From assembly GCA_944332205.1 (NCBI GenBank), contig CALVJN010000013.1, positions 1 to 40,085 on the forward strand: a stretch of 40,085 nucleotides of DNA, in the 5' to 3' direction. Origin of the DNA: an uncultured Bacilli bacterium. GTDB lineage: Bacteria > Bacillota_I > Bacilli_A > RF39 > UBA660. Numbering within the stretch: position 1 is the stretch's first letter; each line of letters opens with the position of its first letter. The notes beneath the pieces were generated by a model. It worked only from the letters and a program-made list of their open reading frames with translations. It searched no databases and had not been told where the DNA came from. This document shows positions 23,061-31,384 of the stretch, one piece after another. Position numbers and translations under genes: made by a program.

Positions 23061-23112
23061 TCAATCACCTACTTTAGTAATATATCATTTATTAATTTTT
23101 TTTTCAATATAA

Positions 23113-24261
23113 TTATAATGGAGTTACTCTATTATTTAAACTTGTAACAATTCCCATATATTTATTATAATGATCTTTATAATTTTCTAAAATATCGTCT
23201 GTTAATAAATTGTAAGGATATAATTTATAGTCATGTCTATAATTAGTTATTTTAGAATCAATATATACTAATTGAGCTGTTGGTTCTTCTAATGTTATGG
23301 TTGTTTGATCATCAATAGTTGTTTTCTTTACCGTCACTCCAGCCATTAATCCTGTCAATTTATTAATACCATACTGAGACGCAATAAAATTCCCAAGTGA
23401 ATATATTACCATAGTATTACCTATAAAATCAATAGGCTGTACTACATGTGGATGATGTCCAATTATAATATCGACATTTAAACTTGCCAGATACTCGGCA
23501 ATTATCTTCTGTTCTTCAGTTGGATTGTGAGTATATTCTTCTCCCCAATGCATAGATACCATTAATAAATCAACTTTATCTCTTAATCTTTCTATATCAG
23601 CTTTAACTAATTCTTCATCATATACTGTTATTAGATAGGGCTCATCTTTAAAGGTATTTAAACCATTTGTTGTAGTTGTATAAGCTAAAAGTGCATATGT
23701 TATTCCATTCTTTTCCATAATATTTGGAGTTATTCTATTTTCTTCACTAGAATAACTTCCTGCAGTCATTATGTTTTCTTTATTACGCCAATAATCAAGA
23801 GATGAATAAATTCCTTCTTTACCTTTATCTAAAGTGTGATTATTAGCAAGTGATACTAAATTAAAACCTAAATCTAAAAATGCATCCCCTACTTCTTTTG
23901 GAGCATTAAATCTTGGATAACTTGAAAGCCCTAATTCTACACCTCCAAGGATTGATTCTTGATTATAGAATGCTAAATCATAACTTTGAATAATTGGCTT
24001 AACTAACTCTAACATTTTTGAGAAGTCATAGCTTCCATTTGTTGTTTTTGCATCATCATAAATAGCACCATGTATTAAGCAGTCACCTACCATTATTAAT
24101 GATAAGCTTGTTTCTGTAACTTTAGGCTCTTCTACTTCTACTTTAGGAATTTCCTTTTCTAATAATACTTGTGCTGAACTCAAAAAAAATATAAATATTA
24201 TTAAAATTATTATAAAGAAAACATTACTATATTTTACTTTTAATTTTCTTTTATTACTCAT
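23113..24261 (-). CDS. CapA-family (PGA synthesis) metallophosphatase-like protein
   Basis: A 382-residue protein. Residues ~12-32 are a signal anchor. The CapA fold follows: LIMVGDCLIHG, YNQESILGG, NLVSLANNHTLDKG, MSMHWGEEYTHNP, IIIGHHPHVVQP and IYSLGNFIASQ. The metal-site residues (Asp, Asn-His, His-His) are all present. CapA/PgsA proteins take part in poly-gamma-glutamate or capsule formation, but no capB/capC ligase genes are nearby, so another surface polymer is possible. It leads a three-gene operon with the coiled-coil and glycosidase genes. Confidence 0.9.
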   Translation of the reverse strand: MSNKRKLKVKYSNVFFIIILIIFIFFLSSAQVLLEKEIPKVEVEEPKVTETSLSLIMVGDCLIHGAIYDDAKTTNGSYDFSKMLELVKPIIQSYDLAFYNQESILGGVELGLSSYPRFNAPKEVGDAFLDLGFNLVSLANNHTLDKGKEGIYSSLDYWRNKENIMTAGSYSSEENRITPNIMEKNGITYALLAYTTTTNGLNTFKDEPYLITVYDEELVKADIERLRDKVDLLMVSMHWGEEYTHNPTEEQKIIAEYLASLNVDIIIGHHPHVVQPIDFIGNTMVIYSLGNFIASQYGINKLTGLMAGVTVKKTTIDDQTTITLEEPTAQLVYIDSKITNYRHDYKLYPYNLLTDDILENYKDHYNKYMGIVTSLNNRVTPL

Positions 24262-24328
24262 TTATATCACCAACTTCTTAGATTATTTTAACATATATTA
24301 ATTATATTGTAACATTTTATTTATCAAT

Positions 24329-24351
24329 TAAAAAAGTCTCTTTCGAGACTT
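24329..24351 (-). terminator. Terminator after CotD-like gene
   Basis: AAGTCTC, loop TTTC and GAGACTT form a 7-bp stem at 24334-24351, with T6 on the minus strand. The stem overlaps the stop codon of the CotD-like frame. Confidence 0.8.
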
Positions 24352-24480
24352 ATCTAAATTGACAACATGAACCACATTGCACATTAGTACATGTATTTTC
24401 TTCACAACATGAATAACTTGGTCTATATGTATGTCTAAATACATGATTGTTAATTATTTTAGTTCTTATTGGGCAAACAT
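24350..24480 (-). pseudogene. CotD-like spore coat gene, frameshifted near its start
   Basis: ATG 24480 lies behind AAAAGGGGGCAAGCAC but reads MFAQ and stops. Shifting frame by one base at the CCC run (24471-24473) gives PIRTKIINNHVFRHTYRPSY followed by SCCEENTCTNVQCGSCC and three more residues. The PIxTKIINNHxxRHxY part and the Cys-rich tail resemble CotD-type inner coat proteins. One extra C in the CCC run would make a perfect 44-codon gene. The cause may be a sequencing error, a real mutation, or frameshifting. It lies 25 bp after the NERD gene. Confidence 0.6.
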
Positions 24481-24504
24481 GTGCTTGCCCCCTTTTGACA
24501 GATT

Positions 24505-25290
24505 TTATTTCTTAATATATCTACACTTTGGAAAATTAGAACATCCAATAAATTTTCCATATTTACCATTTCTTTCAACTAATTCATTGCCACACTTTGG
24601 ACATATCATATTATTTTCTAATTCTTTATCAAATTTAATTTTAACATGAATATCTTTTATATGTTGCTTTCTTAATGACTTATCCCCAATATTATTCTGA
24701 ATAATAATCTTTGATAATTCTTTTATATCATTATTAACAATAAATACTTTATACTTTAAAATCTCATCATTTAAATAATCAACTTGCGTAACTATACTGT
24801 TACCTTTAACATCAATCTTTGCTTGATTAGAAAAACATATAACAGATATAAAAGATTTATCATCTAACTTAAGTAAACTTGATAAAGATTTTATATGTCC
24901 AAAATTTTGATGAATAGGATTTAAAAAATAACTTTTATTTTTTCCTAAATACTGACACCATTTATTATCAAATTCTTTTCCTTTTATCAAACCATAATAA
25001 TTTTTCATTTCAATTACAAAAATACCAAACTTAGATAAAACTAAATGATCTATTTGATGAGTTCCATTTTCATCTTTTATCATAATATCATTTAAAATAA
25101 TATATTTATCTTTAGGTAATTTTCTTAATTCTAATTTTACCCAAAATTCTCCCATAAAACCTCTAAATTTCGGATAAAATATTTTTATTAATATACATAA
25201 TATTATTAAAATAATCGTTTGTAATAATAACTTTGAATTATTTGAATATATATTTATAATAACTTCAAAAAAACTTTTAATTGCTTCCAT
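24505..25290 (-). CDS. NERD-domain nuclease-related protein with topoisomerase-type zinc finger
   Basis: A 261-residue protein. An N-terminal membrane segment (LLQTIILIILCILI) precedes the NERD domain (residues ~48-160): GEFWVKLELRKLP, ENGTHQIDHLVLSKFGIFVI and EMKNYYGLIKG. The IDHLV...EMK arrangement is the nuclease-like core. The C-terminus is a four-Cys ribbon of the topoisomerase I type (CPKCGNELVERNGKYGKF and CSNFPKC). The NERD family is linked to DNA processing, with no fixed role. It sits between the serine recombinase and the CotD-like gene. Confidence 0.88.
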   Translation of the reverse strand: MEAIKSFFEVIINIYSNNSKLLLQTIILIILCILIKIFYPKFRGFMGEFWVKLELRKLPKDKYIILNDIMIKDENGTHQIDHLVLSKFGIFVIEMKNYYGLIKGKEFDNKWCQYLGKNKSYFLNPIHQNFGHIKSLSSLLKLDDKSFISVICFSNQAKIDVKGNSIVTQVDYLNDEILKYKVFIVNNDIKELSKIIIQNNIGDKSLRKQHIKDIHVKIKFDKELENNMICPKCGNELVERNGKYGKFIGCSNFPKCRYIKK

Positions 25291-25322
25291 AAAACCACAT
25301 CCAAATCAATTATATCACGATA

Positions 25323-26891
25323 CTAAATAAAATTATTAAAAGTAACTTTAATATTTATTGTTTTATCTTCAAATATTTCAATTTTTTCAATTAAGTTAAT
25401 TATTAATTCTCTACTTAGTTCTTTCATAGATAAAAATTTATTAACATACTCATTAATCATTTTATTTTTAGACTCTTCACTGAAATTTTCATTAATACTA
25501 TTGTTTAAATTATTATATTTTTGTTGTTTTACATCTAATTCGTTTTCTAATTTTGTTTTAACTCTATTAAATTGCTCTTCAGTTATCACTTTATTTAATT
25601 TATCAAAATAGATATTATCTAAATTATTAATAATGTTATTTATTTCAGTTTCAAGAAATGATGTTTCTTTTTTTATATTTTCTTTACTATCTTCATTTAT
25701 ATTTTTTAAAGTTTCTTCTTTTATTTTCTTTCTATCAATATAATTTAAACATAATTCTTTTAATGTATTTAAAATAGTTTTTTCTAATATATCATAATTA
25801 TTAGAATGAGTTGTACATACATGACTTTTCATATATGTTCTATAATAATTGCACATTGTATAACATCTATTATCTTTTTTTCTTCTTGAAGTAACTGATA
25901 TTCTATGCCCACAATCACCACAATATAATAAACCAGCTAATAAATTAATTTCTTTTTTTTCATTTCTTCCGACATTTTTAGGGATCCTTTTTTGTACTTC
26001 ATAAAAGATATCTTTATCGATAATAGCCTCATGAGTATTTTCTACAATTATATAATTTTCATGATTATTTTTAATAATTTTTTTTACTTTATAATTAACT
26101 TTATTTCTTTTATTTTGAACTAAATCTCCAGTATACATTCTATTAGTTAAAATATCTCTAATTGTCTTAGCGTGCCATAATCCGTAATTAAAATGATAAT
26201 TATTTTTCCATTCAAAACTATAATATTCTGCTGGCGTTTTTACTTTTTCATTTGTTAATTTTAAAGCTATTTTATAGCAGGTTAATCCCTCTAAACACAT
26301 ATCAAATATTCTTTTAACAATAACTGCTTGCTCTTCAAAAATTACTAATTTGTTTTTATCATTAGGATTTTGCATATAACCAAAAGGAGTTCTTCCTCCT
26401 ACCCATTTACCTTCTTTTTGCTTTGCTCTTAAACTTGATTTAATCTTTTTAGATATATCTTTTGCATACATATCATTCATAATTGCTTTGAAAGGAGCAA
26501 TATCATTATTGGAATTATCTAAATAAGTATCAATATTATCAGTAACAGCTATATATCTAACTCCATGACTTGGGAAAAATTTTTCTATCAATTCCCCTGT
26601 ACCAATATAATCTCGCCCCAAGCGTGACATATCTTTGGTAATAACCATATTAATTTTTCCCTTTAAGATATCATCTATCATTCTTTTAAATGCTGGTCTA
26701 TCAAAATTAGTACCACTATATCCATCATCAATATAAATATCAACAAGTCTTAAATTATTTTCTTTAACATATTGAGTTAATAAACTCTTTTGATTTGTAA
26801 TACTTTCACTCATCTCAGTTTTATCGTCATCCTCACGAGATAACCTAATATATAATCCAACATTAGAAAACATATTTATTCCTTTGCTCAT
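25323..26891 (-). CDS. Serine recombinase of TnpX/TndX type, full length (copy 1)
   Basis: A 522-residue large serine recombinase. Residues ~10-160 are the resolvase domain with nucleophile Ser18 (LYIRLSRED) and DMSRLGRDYIGTGELIE. Then come a recombinase domain, the zinc ribbon CGDCGHRI ... CNYYRTYMKSHVC, and a long coiled coil. The start ATG overlaps the stop of the 58-codon companion ORF (ATGA), indicating coupled translation. A second ATG at 26873 has AAAGGA upstream. It could move a small element, but no cargo boundary or termini are identified. Confidence 0.93.
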   Translation of the reverse strand: MSKGINMFSNVGLYIRLSREDDDKTEMSESITNQKSLLTQYVKENNLRLVDIYIDDGYSGTNFDRPAFKRMIDDILKGKINMVITKDMSRLGRDYIGTGELIEKFFPSHGVRYIAVTDNIDTYLDNSNNDIAPFKAIMNDMYAKDISKKIKSSLRAKQKEGKWVGGRTPFGYMQNPNDKNKLVIFEEQAVIVKRIFDMCLEGLTCYKIALKLTNEKVKTPAEYYSFEWKNNYHFNYGLWHAKTIRDILTNRMYTGDLVQNKRNKVNYKVKKIIKNNHENYIIVENTHEAIIDKDIFYEVQKRIPKNVGRNEKKEINLLAGLLYCGDCGHRISVTSRRKKDNRCYTMCNYYRTYMKSHVCTTHSNNYDILEKTILNTLKELCLNYIDRKKIKEETLKNINEDSKENIKKETSFLETEINNIINNLDNIYFDKLNKVITEEQFNRVKTKLENELDVKQQKYNNLNNSINENFSEESKNKMINEYVNKFLSMKELSRELIINLIEKIEIFEDKTINIKVTFNNFI

Positions 26892-27121
26892 TTAACCATT
26901 TCACATGAAAAATAATTACTATTTAACAGCGATATGTTTTTATCATTTTTTAAAACTATGTTTCTAAGATTTTTTGATATTTGTATTTTTAAAGTTTTAA
27001 TTAATATTTCATTTATATTTGGACCAGAATCATTATATATAATATTTATCTTATATTTATTCATAATTCATCACAGTTAAATTTATGTTAATACAAAATA
27101 AAAAAGACTATTCAAATCTTT
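26216..27121 (-). repeat. Direct repeat, copy 1 (recombinase 5' half plus companion ORF)
   Basis: This matches 29293-30197 in the same orientation with a constant 3077-bp offset up to a 1-bp indel near 27070. From 26216 to about 26824 the two look identical by eye. From 26825 to 27121 they differ at many scattered positions. The match ends at a weak hairpin near 27101-27121. Confidence 0.9.
26888..27064 (-). CDS. 58-residue companion of serine recombinase (copy 1)
   Basis: ATG 27064 opens a 58-residue frame starting MNKYKINIIYNDSGPNINEI and ending NYFSCEMVK. Its TGA overlaps the recombinase ATG. A near-identical ORF precedes the second, truncated recombinase copy, with mostly conservative changes (E19N, N32I, S49N). 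That supports real translation. It is basic, with no motif I recognise. A directionality factor or regulator of the recombinase is a reasonable guess. Confidence 0.65.
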   Translation of the reverse strand: MNKYKINIIYNDSGPNINEILIKTLKIQISKNLRNIVLKNDKNISLLNSNYFSCEMVK

Positions 27122-27264
27122 CTTAATAACAGTAGCTTTTTATATTTTTCGATTATAAATAATATAAAATTATTTCTAACTATAGCTTTAAATTAAATGA
27201 TATCTATTGTTATATAAAGCATTATAAATTATTACTTTTATTAGATTTCTTTTGTAAAATACTC

Positions 27265-27744
27265 CTACATTAGTTTTAAATCTTTAGATGTTAAAAAAAC
27301 TACTTTATCTTTGCATTCTTTTATTTTATCTAGTTTTTGTTTTTCATTTTTAAAATATAATCTAGCAATTCTTAACATATCATAAAATTGAAATAAAGTA
27401 GGTGGATAATTATATTTTTCTTTGCCAAATCTTTGCTTAAACCATCTTTTAATTACTCTTTTATATACTATAAATTTAGAAATTTTTAAATAATAAATTT
27501 TATCACAACACTCTAATCCTTTTTCAAATTTATTTCTACCAACATCTTCAATTATCCAAGATTTTTTCTTTATAATCTTATTAAACATAGTAGCTATTTC
27601 TTTATCAGTTCTTTTAGTATGATTATTTTTATCATCATACACAATACAATCTAACTCATATGCCTTAATATTATATTTTTTAGATAATATTTTAGAAAAA
27701 GTTGTTTTCCCAGATCCAGAAGGGCCAATAATATATATTTTCAT
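27265..27744 (-). CDS. P-loop small kinase, FlaR / adenylate kinase-like
   Basis: A 159-residue protein. Walker A is IIGPSGSGKTTFSKIL at the N-terminus. It then has YELDCIVYDD, a WIIEDV strand and a lid-like basic segment KRVIKRWFKQRFGKEKYNYP. This is the pattern of the family annotated as topology modulation protein or shikimate/adenylate kinase-like. The substrate is not known. It lies between the two recombinase copies and may be captured cargo or an old neighbour. Confidence 0.8.
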   Translation of the reverse strand: MKIYIIGPSGSGKTTFSKILSKKYNIKAYELDCIVYDDKNNHTKRTDKEIATMFNKIIKKKSWIIEDVGRNKFEKGLECCDKIYYLKISKFIVYKRVIKRWFKQRFGKEKYNYPPTLFQFYDMLRIARLYFKNEKQKLDKIKECKDKVVFLTSKDLKLM

Positions 27745-27825
27745 ATTTACTCACCTTATAAATACATTATATCACGCTGCTAAATATTTACATAAAAATT
27801 CAATTTATCCTTTTTATTATTAAAT

Positions 27826-27861
27826 AAAACGTCATTATAAATCTTTAAATAATGACGTTTT
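27826..27861. terminator. Bidirectional terminator after zinc dehydrogenase
   Basis: AAAACGTCATTAT (27826-27838) and ATAATGACGTTTT (27849-27861) form a 13-bp perfect stem with a 10-nt loop, 25 bp after the dehydrogenase stop. Confidence 0.85.
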
Positions 27862-27885
27862 CATATACATTATTATTTTATTTGT

Positions 27886-28905
27886 TTAATCATTCATATC
27901 TATTATGTATTTTATTTCGTTTTCAATTCCTTTTTCAAGGTTTTCTAACGTTTTTTGAACTTCTTCCATTTTAATTACTTTAGCAAAAGGCTCTAAATTA
28001 ATCTTGCCTTCTTCCATTAATTTTATAACATCTTCAAACTCTTGCCTTGTAAAAAATAAACTACCAGAAAGATGATATTCATTATTTACAAAGTTAAATA
28101 CATTTATATCAGGTTGTTCTCCATAGGCAATTAGTACCATGTTACCACCTTTACGTAAATTATTTAATCCAGTTGTACTAGCATTCTTATTTCCAGAACA
28201 TTCAATAACTGCATCAAATCCAGCTGGAGCAATTTTCTTTAAATTCTCTGATATATTTTCATCAAGGGCATTTAAAACATTATCTACAAAACCAGAATTA
28301 CGTGCAATTTCTATTCTTTTAGGATTTGCTTCAGAAATAGTTACATTTGCACCTTTAACATGAGCACAAGCTGCTGCAAATAATCCAATAGCACCTGCAC
28401 CTGTAATAAATACATTTGTATCTTTTTCAACCTTTGCTAAATTTACTCCATGAAGAGATATTGCGGCTGGTTCTACCATTGCTGCTAAAATATCACTAAC
28501 TGAATCAGGTATTAATCTAACCATATCTTCTCTTACAGCAACATATTGCCCATATCCACCATCAGTTCCAATACCAGGTCCGCCATCTAAAACATGATCA
28601 CAAATATTTTCATGTCCACTATTACAGTACTTACAATTTAAACAAGAATCAATCTCCATTGCTACTACTCTATCACCAATTTTAAAATTTGTGCTGTTTC
28701 CCGGATCAGAAATTACACCACAAAATTCATGACCTATAACAAAGTTAGTACCTGCTCCATATCCAGTAGCCCATATCATATGTATATCGCTTCCACAAAT
28801 TCCTGTTTTGCTAATTTTAATAACCACTTTATTATCTTTTGCAACAGGTATATTCTTTTCAATCATTTCAAATTTTTTAGGTGCAACTAAAGTTAACGCT
28901 TTCAT
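27886..28905 (-). CDS. Zinc-dependent medium-chain dehydrogenase (polyol/threonine type)
   Basis: A 339-residue protein from ATG 28905, preceded by AAGGAGGGAAAA. Catalytic zinc ligands: ICGSDIH and GHEFCG. The structural zinc has the four-Cys loop CLNCKYCNSGHENIC. The NAD(P) Rossmann motif is TGAGAIGLFAAA. The family oxidises alcohols such as sorbitol, threonine or butanediol; the substrate is not decided. It is monocistronic and flanked by the two direct-repeat recombinase copies. Confidence 0.92.
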   Translation of the reverse strand: MKALTLVAPKKFEMIEKNIPVAKDNKVVIKISKTGICGSDIHMIWATGYGAGTNFVIGHEFCGVISDPGNSTNFKIGDRVVAMEIDSCLNCKYCNSGHENICDHVLDGGPGIGTDGGYGQYVAVREDMVRLIPDSVSDILAAMVEPAAISLHGVNLAKVEKDTNVFITGAGAIGLFAAACAHVKGANVTISEANPKRIEIARNSGFVDNVLNALDENISENLKKIAPAGFDAVIECSGNKNASTTGLNNLRKGGNMVLIAYGEQPDINVFNFVNNEYHLSGSLFFTRQEFEDVIKLMEEGKINLEPFAKVIKMEEVQKTLENLEKGIENEIKYIIDMND

Positions 28906-29069
28906 TTTTCCCTCCTTACTTAAATTTACAAACAATTAACTTATAAATTAATAGATTAATAGTTAATATAAAATAAAAAGAAAACTTGCCTCTATTTTAA
29001 ATATGTACTATTATCTCTTATATTATAACATAATAATAAGATTTTTTCCTATATTTTTTGTATTTTAAT

Positions 29070-29117
29070 AATCTATCATAAATTATCACTCTTGTCCTTG
29101 AGTATTTATGATAGATT
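29070..29117. repeat. 14-bp perfect inverted repeat downstream of truncated recombinase
   Basis: AATCTATCATAAAT (29070-29083) and its exact complement (29104-29117) enclose a 20-nt loop. It may be the terminator for the leftward recombinase remnant, though the T run is weak. The left arm plus loop shares 22 of 23 bases with 31373-31395 just after the CotD-like gene. Confidence 0.65.
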
Positions 29118-29122
29118 AAACT

Positions 29123-29968
29123 TTATTTTAATTTAGATTTATTATTATATTTATTTGTATAATAATTTATTGATTTTGAAACTAAATCTTCACTCATTTT
29201 CTCAATACATTCCTTTGATTTTATAGCGATTAAAAAATTATCTTTTCCCATCATCTCAATTAAATAACTTATCATTAAATGAGCATAATCATAACTATAA
29301 TATTCTGCTGGCGTTTTTACTTTTTCATTTGTTAATTTTAAAGCTATTTTATAGCAGGTTAATCCCTCTAAACACATATCAAATATTCTTTTAACAATAA
29401 CTGCTTGCTCTTCAAAAATTACTAATTTGTTTTTATCATTAGGATTTTGCATATAACCAAAAGGAGTTCTTCCTCCTACCCATTTACCTTCTTTTTGCTT
29501 TGCTCTTAAACTTGATTTAATCTTTTTAGATATATCTTTTGCATACATATCATTCATAATTGCTTTGAAAGGAGCAATATCATTATTGGAATTATCTAAA
29601 TAAGTATCAATATTATCAGTAACAGCTATATATCTAACTCCATGACTTGGGAAAAATTTTTCTATCAATTCCCCTGTACCAATATAATCTCGCCCCAAGC
29701 GTGACATATCTTTGGTAATAACCATATTAATTTTTCCCTTTAAGATATCATCTATCATTCTTTTAAATGCTGGTCTATCAAAATTAGTACCACTATATCC
29801 ATCATCAATATAAATATCAACAAGTCTTAAATTATTTTCTTTAACATATTGAGTTAATAAACTCTTTTGATTTGTAATACTTTCACTCATCTCAGTTTTA
29901 TTATCATCTTCACGTGATAGTCTAACATATAATCCAACACTAGAAAGTATATTTATCTCTTTATTCAT
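29123..29968 (-). pseudogene. Serine recombinase copy 2, truncated and fused to foreign tail
   Basis: 281 codons. The first ~225 residues are nearly the same as copy 1, including nucleophile LYVRLSRED; residues ~26-225 are identical. After AEYYS the sequence leaves the recombinase and continues as YDYAHLMISYLIEMMGKDNF with a ~35-residue helical end. The recombinase domain end, zinc ribbon and coiled coil are missing, so integration activity is unlikely. The tail resembles the C-terminus of a peptidase-MA-like protein (YxxxxLMxxYLIExxGKxxF). This suggests that a deletion fused two genes. Confidence 0.8.
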
Positions 29969-30197
29969 TTAACCATTTCACATGAAAAATAATTATTATT
30001 TAACAGCGATATGTTTTTATCATTTTTTAAAACTATGTTTCTAAGAATTTTTGATATTTGTATTTTTAAAGTTTTAATTAATATGTTATTTATATTTGGA
30101 CCAGAATCATTATATATAATATTTATTTTATATTTATTCATATTAATCACTATTAAATTTATGTTAAAACAAAACAAAAAAGACTATACAAGTCTTT
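29293..30197 (-). repeat. Direct repeat, copy 2
   Basis: Partner of 26216-27121. The identity stops abruptly at 29293, where the foreign tail begins, and on the other side at a hairpin (30176-30199). The two repeats bracket ~2.2 kb with the kinase and dehydrogenase genes, so recombination between them would delete those genes. Confidence 0.9.
29965..30141 (-). CDS. 58-residue companion of serine recombinase (copy 2)
   Basis: Same length and layout as copy 1 (MNKYKINIIYNDSGPNINNI to NYFSCEMVK), and it again overlaps the recombinase start by ATGA. The frame extends upstream to 30177, but the copy comparison places the start at ATG 30141. Conservation of frame, despite base changes, implies selection until recently. 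Confidence 0.6.
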   Translation of the reverse strand: MNKYKINIIYNDSGPNINNILIKTLKIQISKILRNIVLKNDKNISLLNNNYFSCEMVK

Positions 30198-30199
30198 TT
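30176..30199. terminator. Bidirectional hairpin at edge of repeat copy 2
   Basis: AAAAAGACT, loop of five, AGTCTTTTT. It can stop transcription on both strands. The matching place in copy 1 (27101-27124) has a decayed version. The 240 bp from here to the desulfoferrodoxin gene are AT-rich with no ORF. Confidence 0.65.
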
Positions 30200-30418
30200 A
30201 AATAGCAATAATAATTGTACTTTCAAATTATAAATACCATAAATAACTTTAGATACTTTTTAAAATATATAATCAATTTAATAATTAATTTATACTTAAA
30301 AAGTAAAGATCAATATTTTAACTAATTTTAACATTGTTCTAAAATAAATGTAATAAAAGAATTATAAAAATGTAAGTATTAGAAAAATTATTTAATTACA
30401 ATATATTTAAAAATCATT

Positions 30419-30796
30419 TTATTCTACTTCTTTTGACCATAATCCATGTTTATTACAATAAGAATATATAATTGCTCCTTTTTCGTATGGAGTAATATAT
30501 TCAGCATTATCACCTGGATTTAAGTAAATTGTTCTTATCTCATTTATATATTTTACAGCTATCCACTCAATATAATGATCATCCTCCATAACATGATTAA
30601 CTTTTATATTAATATTATTATCAAGTATTTCATAACTAGGAATATGTTTTTCAAAACTAGCATCAACACTATTGGGTTTAAGTTCTACCATTTCACTATC
30701 GCAACACATTATTCCACAATCATCACATGTACAATCTTTCATAACATTTATTAATGCACCACATTTTAAACATTTTTTTATTTTTAATTCTTTCAT
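30419..30796 (-). CDS. dfx: Desulfoferrodoxin / superoxide reductase
   Basis: A 125-residue protein that reduces superoxide in anaerobes. The N-terminal desulforedoxin-like part has CLKCG and CC (residues ~9-31), with extra Cys between them (DCTCDDCG), so the iron-binding loop is longer than usual. The C-terminal SOR centre is complete: KHIP, NHVMEDDHYIEW and CNKHGLW give the four His and one Cys ligands. GGAGGGAAAA precedes the ATG. It supports an anaerobic host. Confidence 0.93.
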   Translation of the reverse strand: MKELKIKKCLKCGALINVMKDCTCDDCGIMCCDSEMVELKPNSVDASFEKHIPSYEILDNNINIKVNHVMEDDHYIEWIAVKYINEIRTIYLNPGDNAEYITPYEKGAIIYSYCNKHGLWSKEVE

Positions 30797-30866
30797 TTTT
30801 CCCTCCCAATTTAAACTACATTATACAACATTTTTAAATAAAATTATTCTAGCAATAAACTAACCT

Positions 30867-31277
30867 TTAATTTATTACCTTTTTTCTTATTTTATTTAAT
30901 ATTAAAACAAGACTTACACCTAAAAAGATATGTCCAATTCCTGCACAACCTGAAATAGCTGCATTTAATGCTTTTGATATTTCGGAACCTGTTACTTGAA
31001 CAATTCCTCTTACAAGAAGAAATAATACCATAATATTTAATCCTATATGATAAGTTAAAAATAATTTATTTGTTTTTTTGTCAGAAAAAGAAAAGGTTTT
31101 ATCTAACAATAAAATAACCATAAAGAATAACATTCCAAGAACTAAATAATGTAAGTGAAGATAACCTAAGGTTGTTTCGCCAGTAAAATTATAAAATTTT
31201 GTAAATTCTCTAAAAAACACTCCCCCTACTAATCCTAATATAGCATAAATAAATGCCCAATTCATATAACGTTTCAT
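30867..31277 (-). CDS. Four-helix membrane protein, DUF2871-type
   Basis: A 136-residue protein from ATG 31277, which has AAAGGAGGAATATT upstream. Four membrane segments are evident, with conserved-looking LGYLHLHYLVLGMLFF and GHIFLGVSLVLIL; the His residues could bind a metal or haem. It matches my memory of the DUF2871 family of unknown function. It sits 70 bp from the desulfoferrodoxin gene in the same orientation. Confidence 0.75.
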   Translation of the reverse strand: MKRYMNWAFIYAILGLVGGVFFREFTKFYNFTGETTLGYLHLHYLVLGMLFFMVILLLDKTFSFSDKKTNKLFLTYHIGLNIMVLFLLVRGIVQVTGSEISKALNAAISGCAGIGHIFLGVSLVLILNKIRKKVIN

Positions 31278-31306
31278 AATATTCCTCCTTTGATTAATTA
31301 TACCAC

Positions 31307-31337
31307 ACAAAAAGACATTCTTCATCAAAATGTCTTC
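31307..31337 (-). terminator. Terminator of CotD-like gene
   Basis: AAGACATT (31312-31319) and AATGTCTT (31329-31336) pair; the minus strand ends in TTTTTG. It lies ~50 bp after the CotD-like stop. Confidence 0.7.
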
Positions 31338-31384
31338 TATTTCGTGCTTATTTTATCTCATTTTATTTGGTCTATCATAAATTA

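Noticed and set aside
25323-30197. A composite transposon of two recombinase copies carrying kinase and dehydrogenase genes.
   Set aside because: Serine recombinase elements do not work like composite IS transposons, copy 2 is truncated, and no termini were found; duplication followed by conversion explains the pattern more simply.
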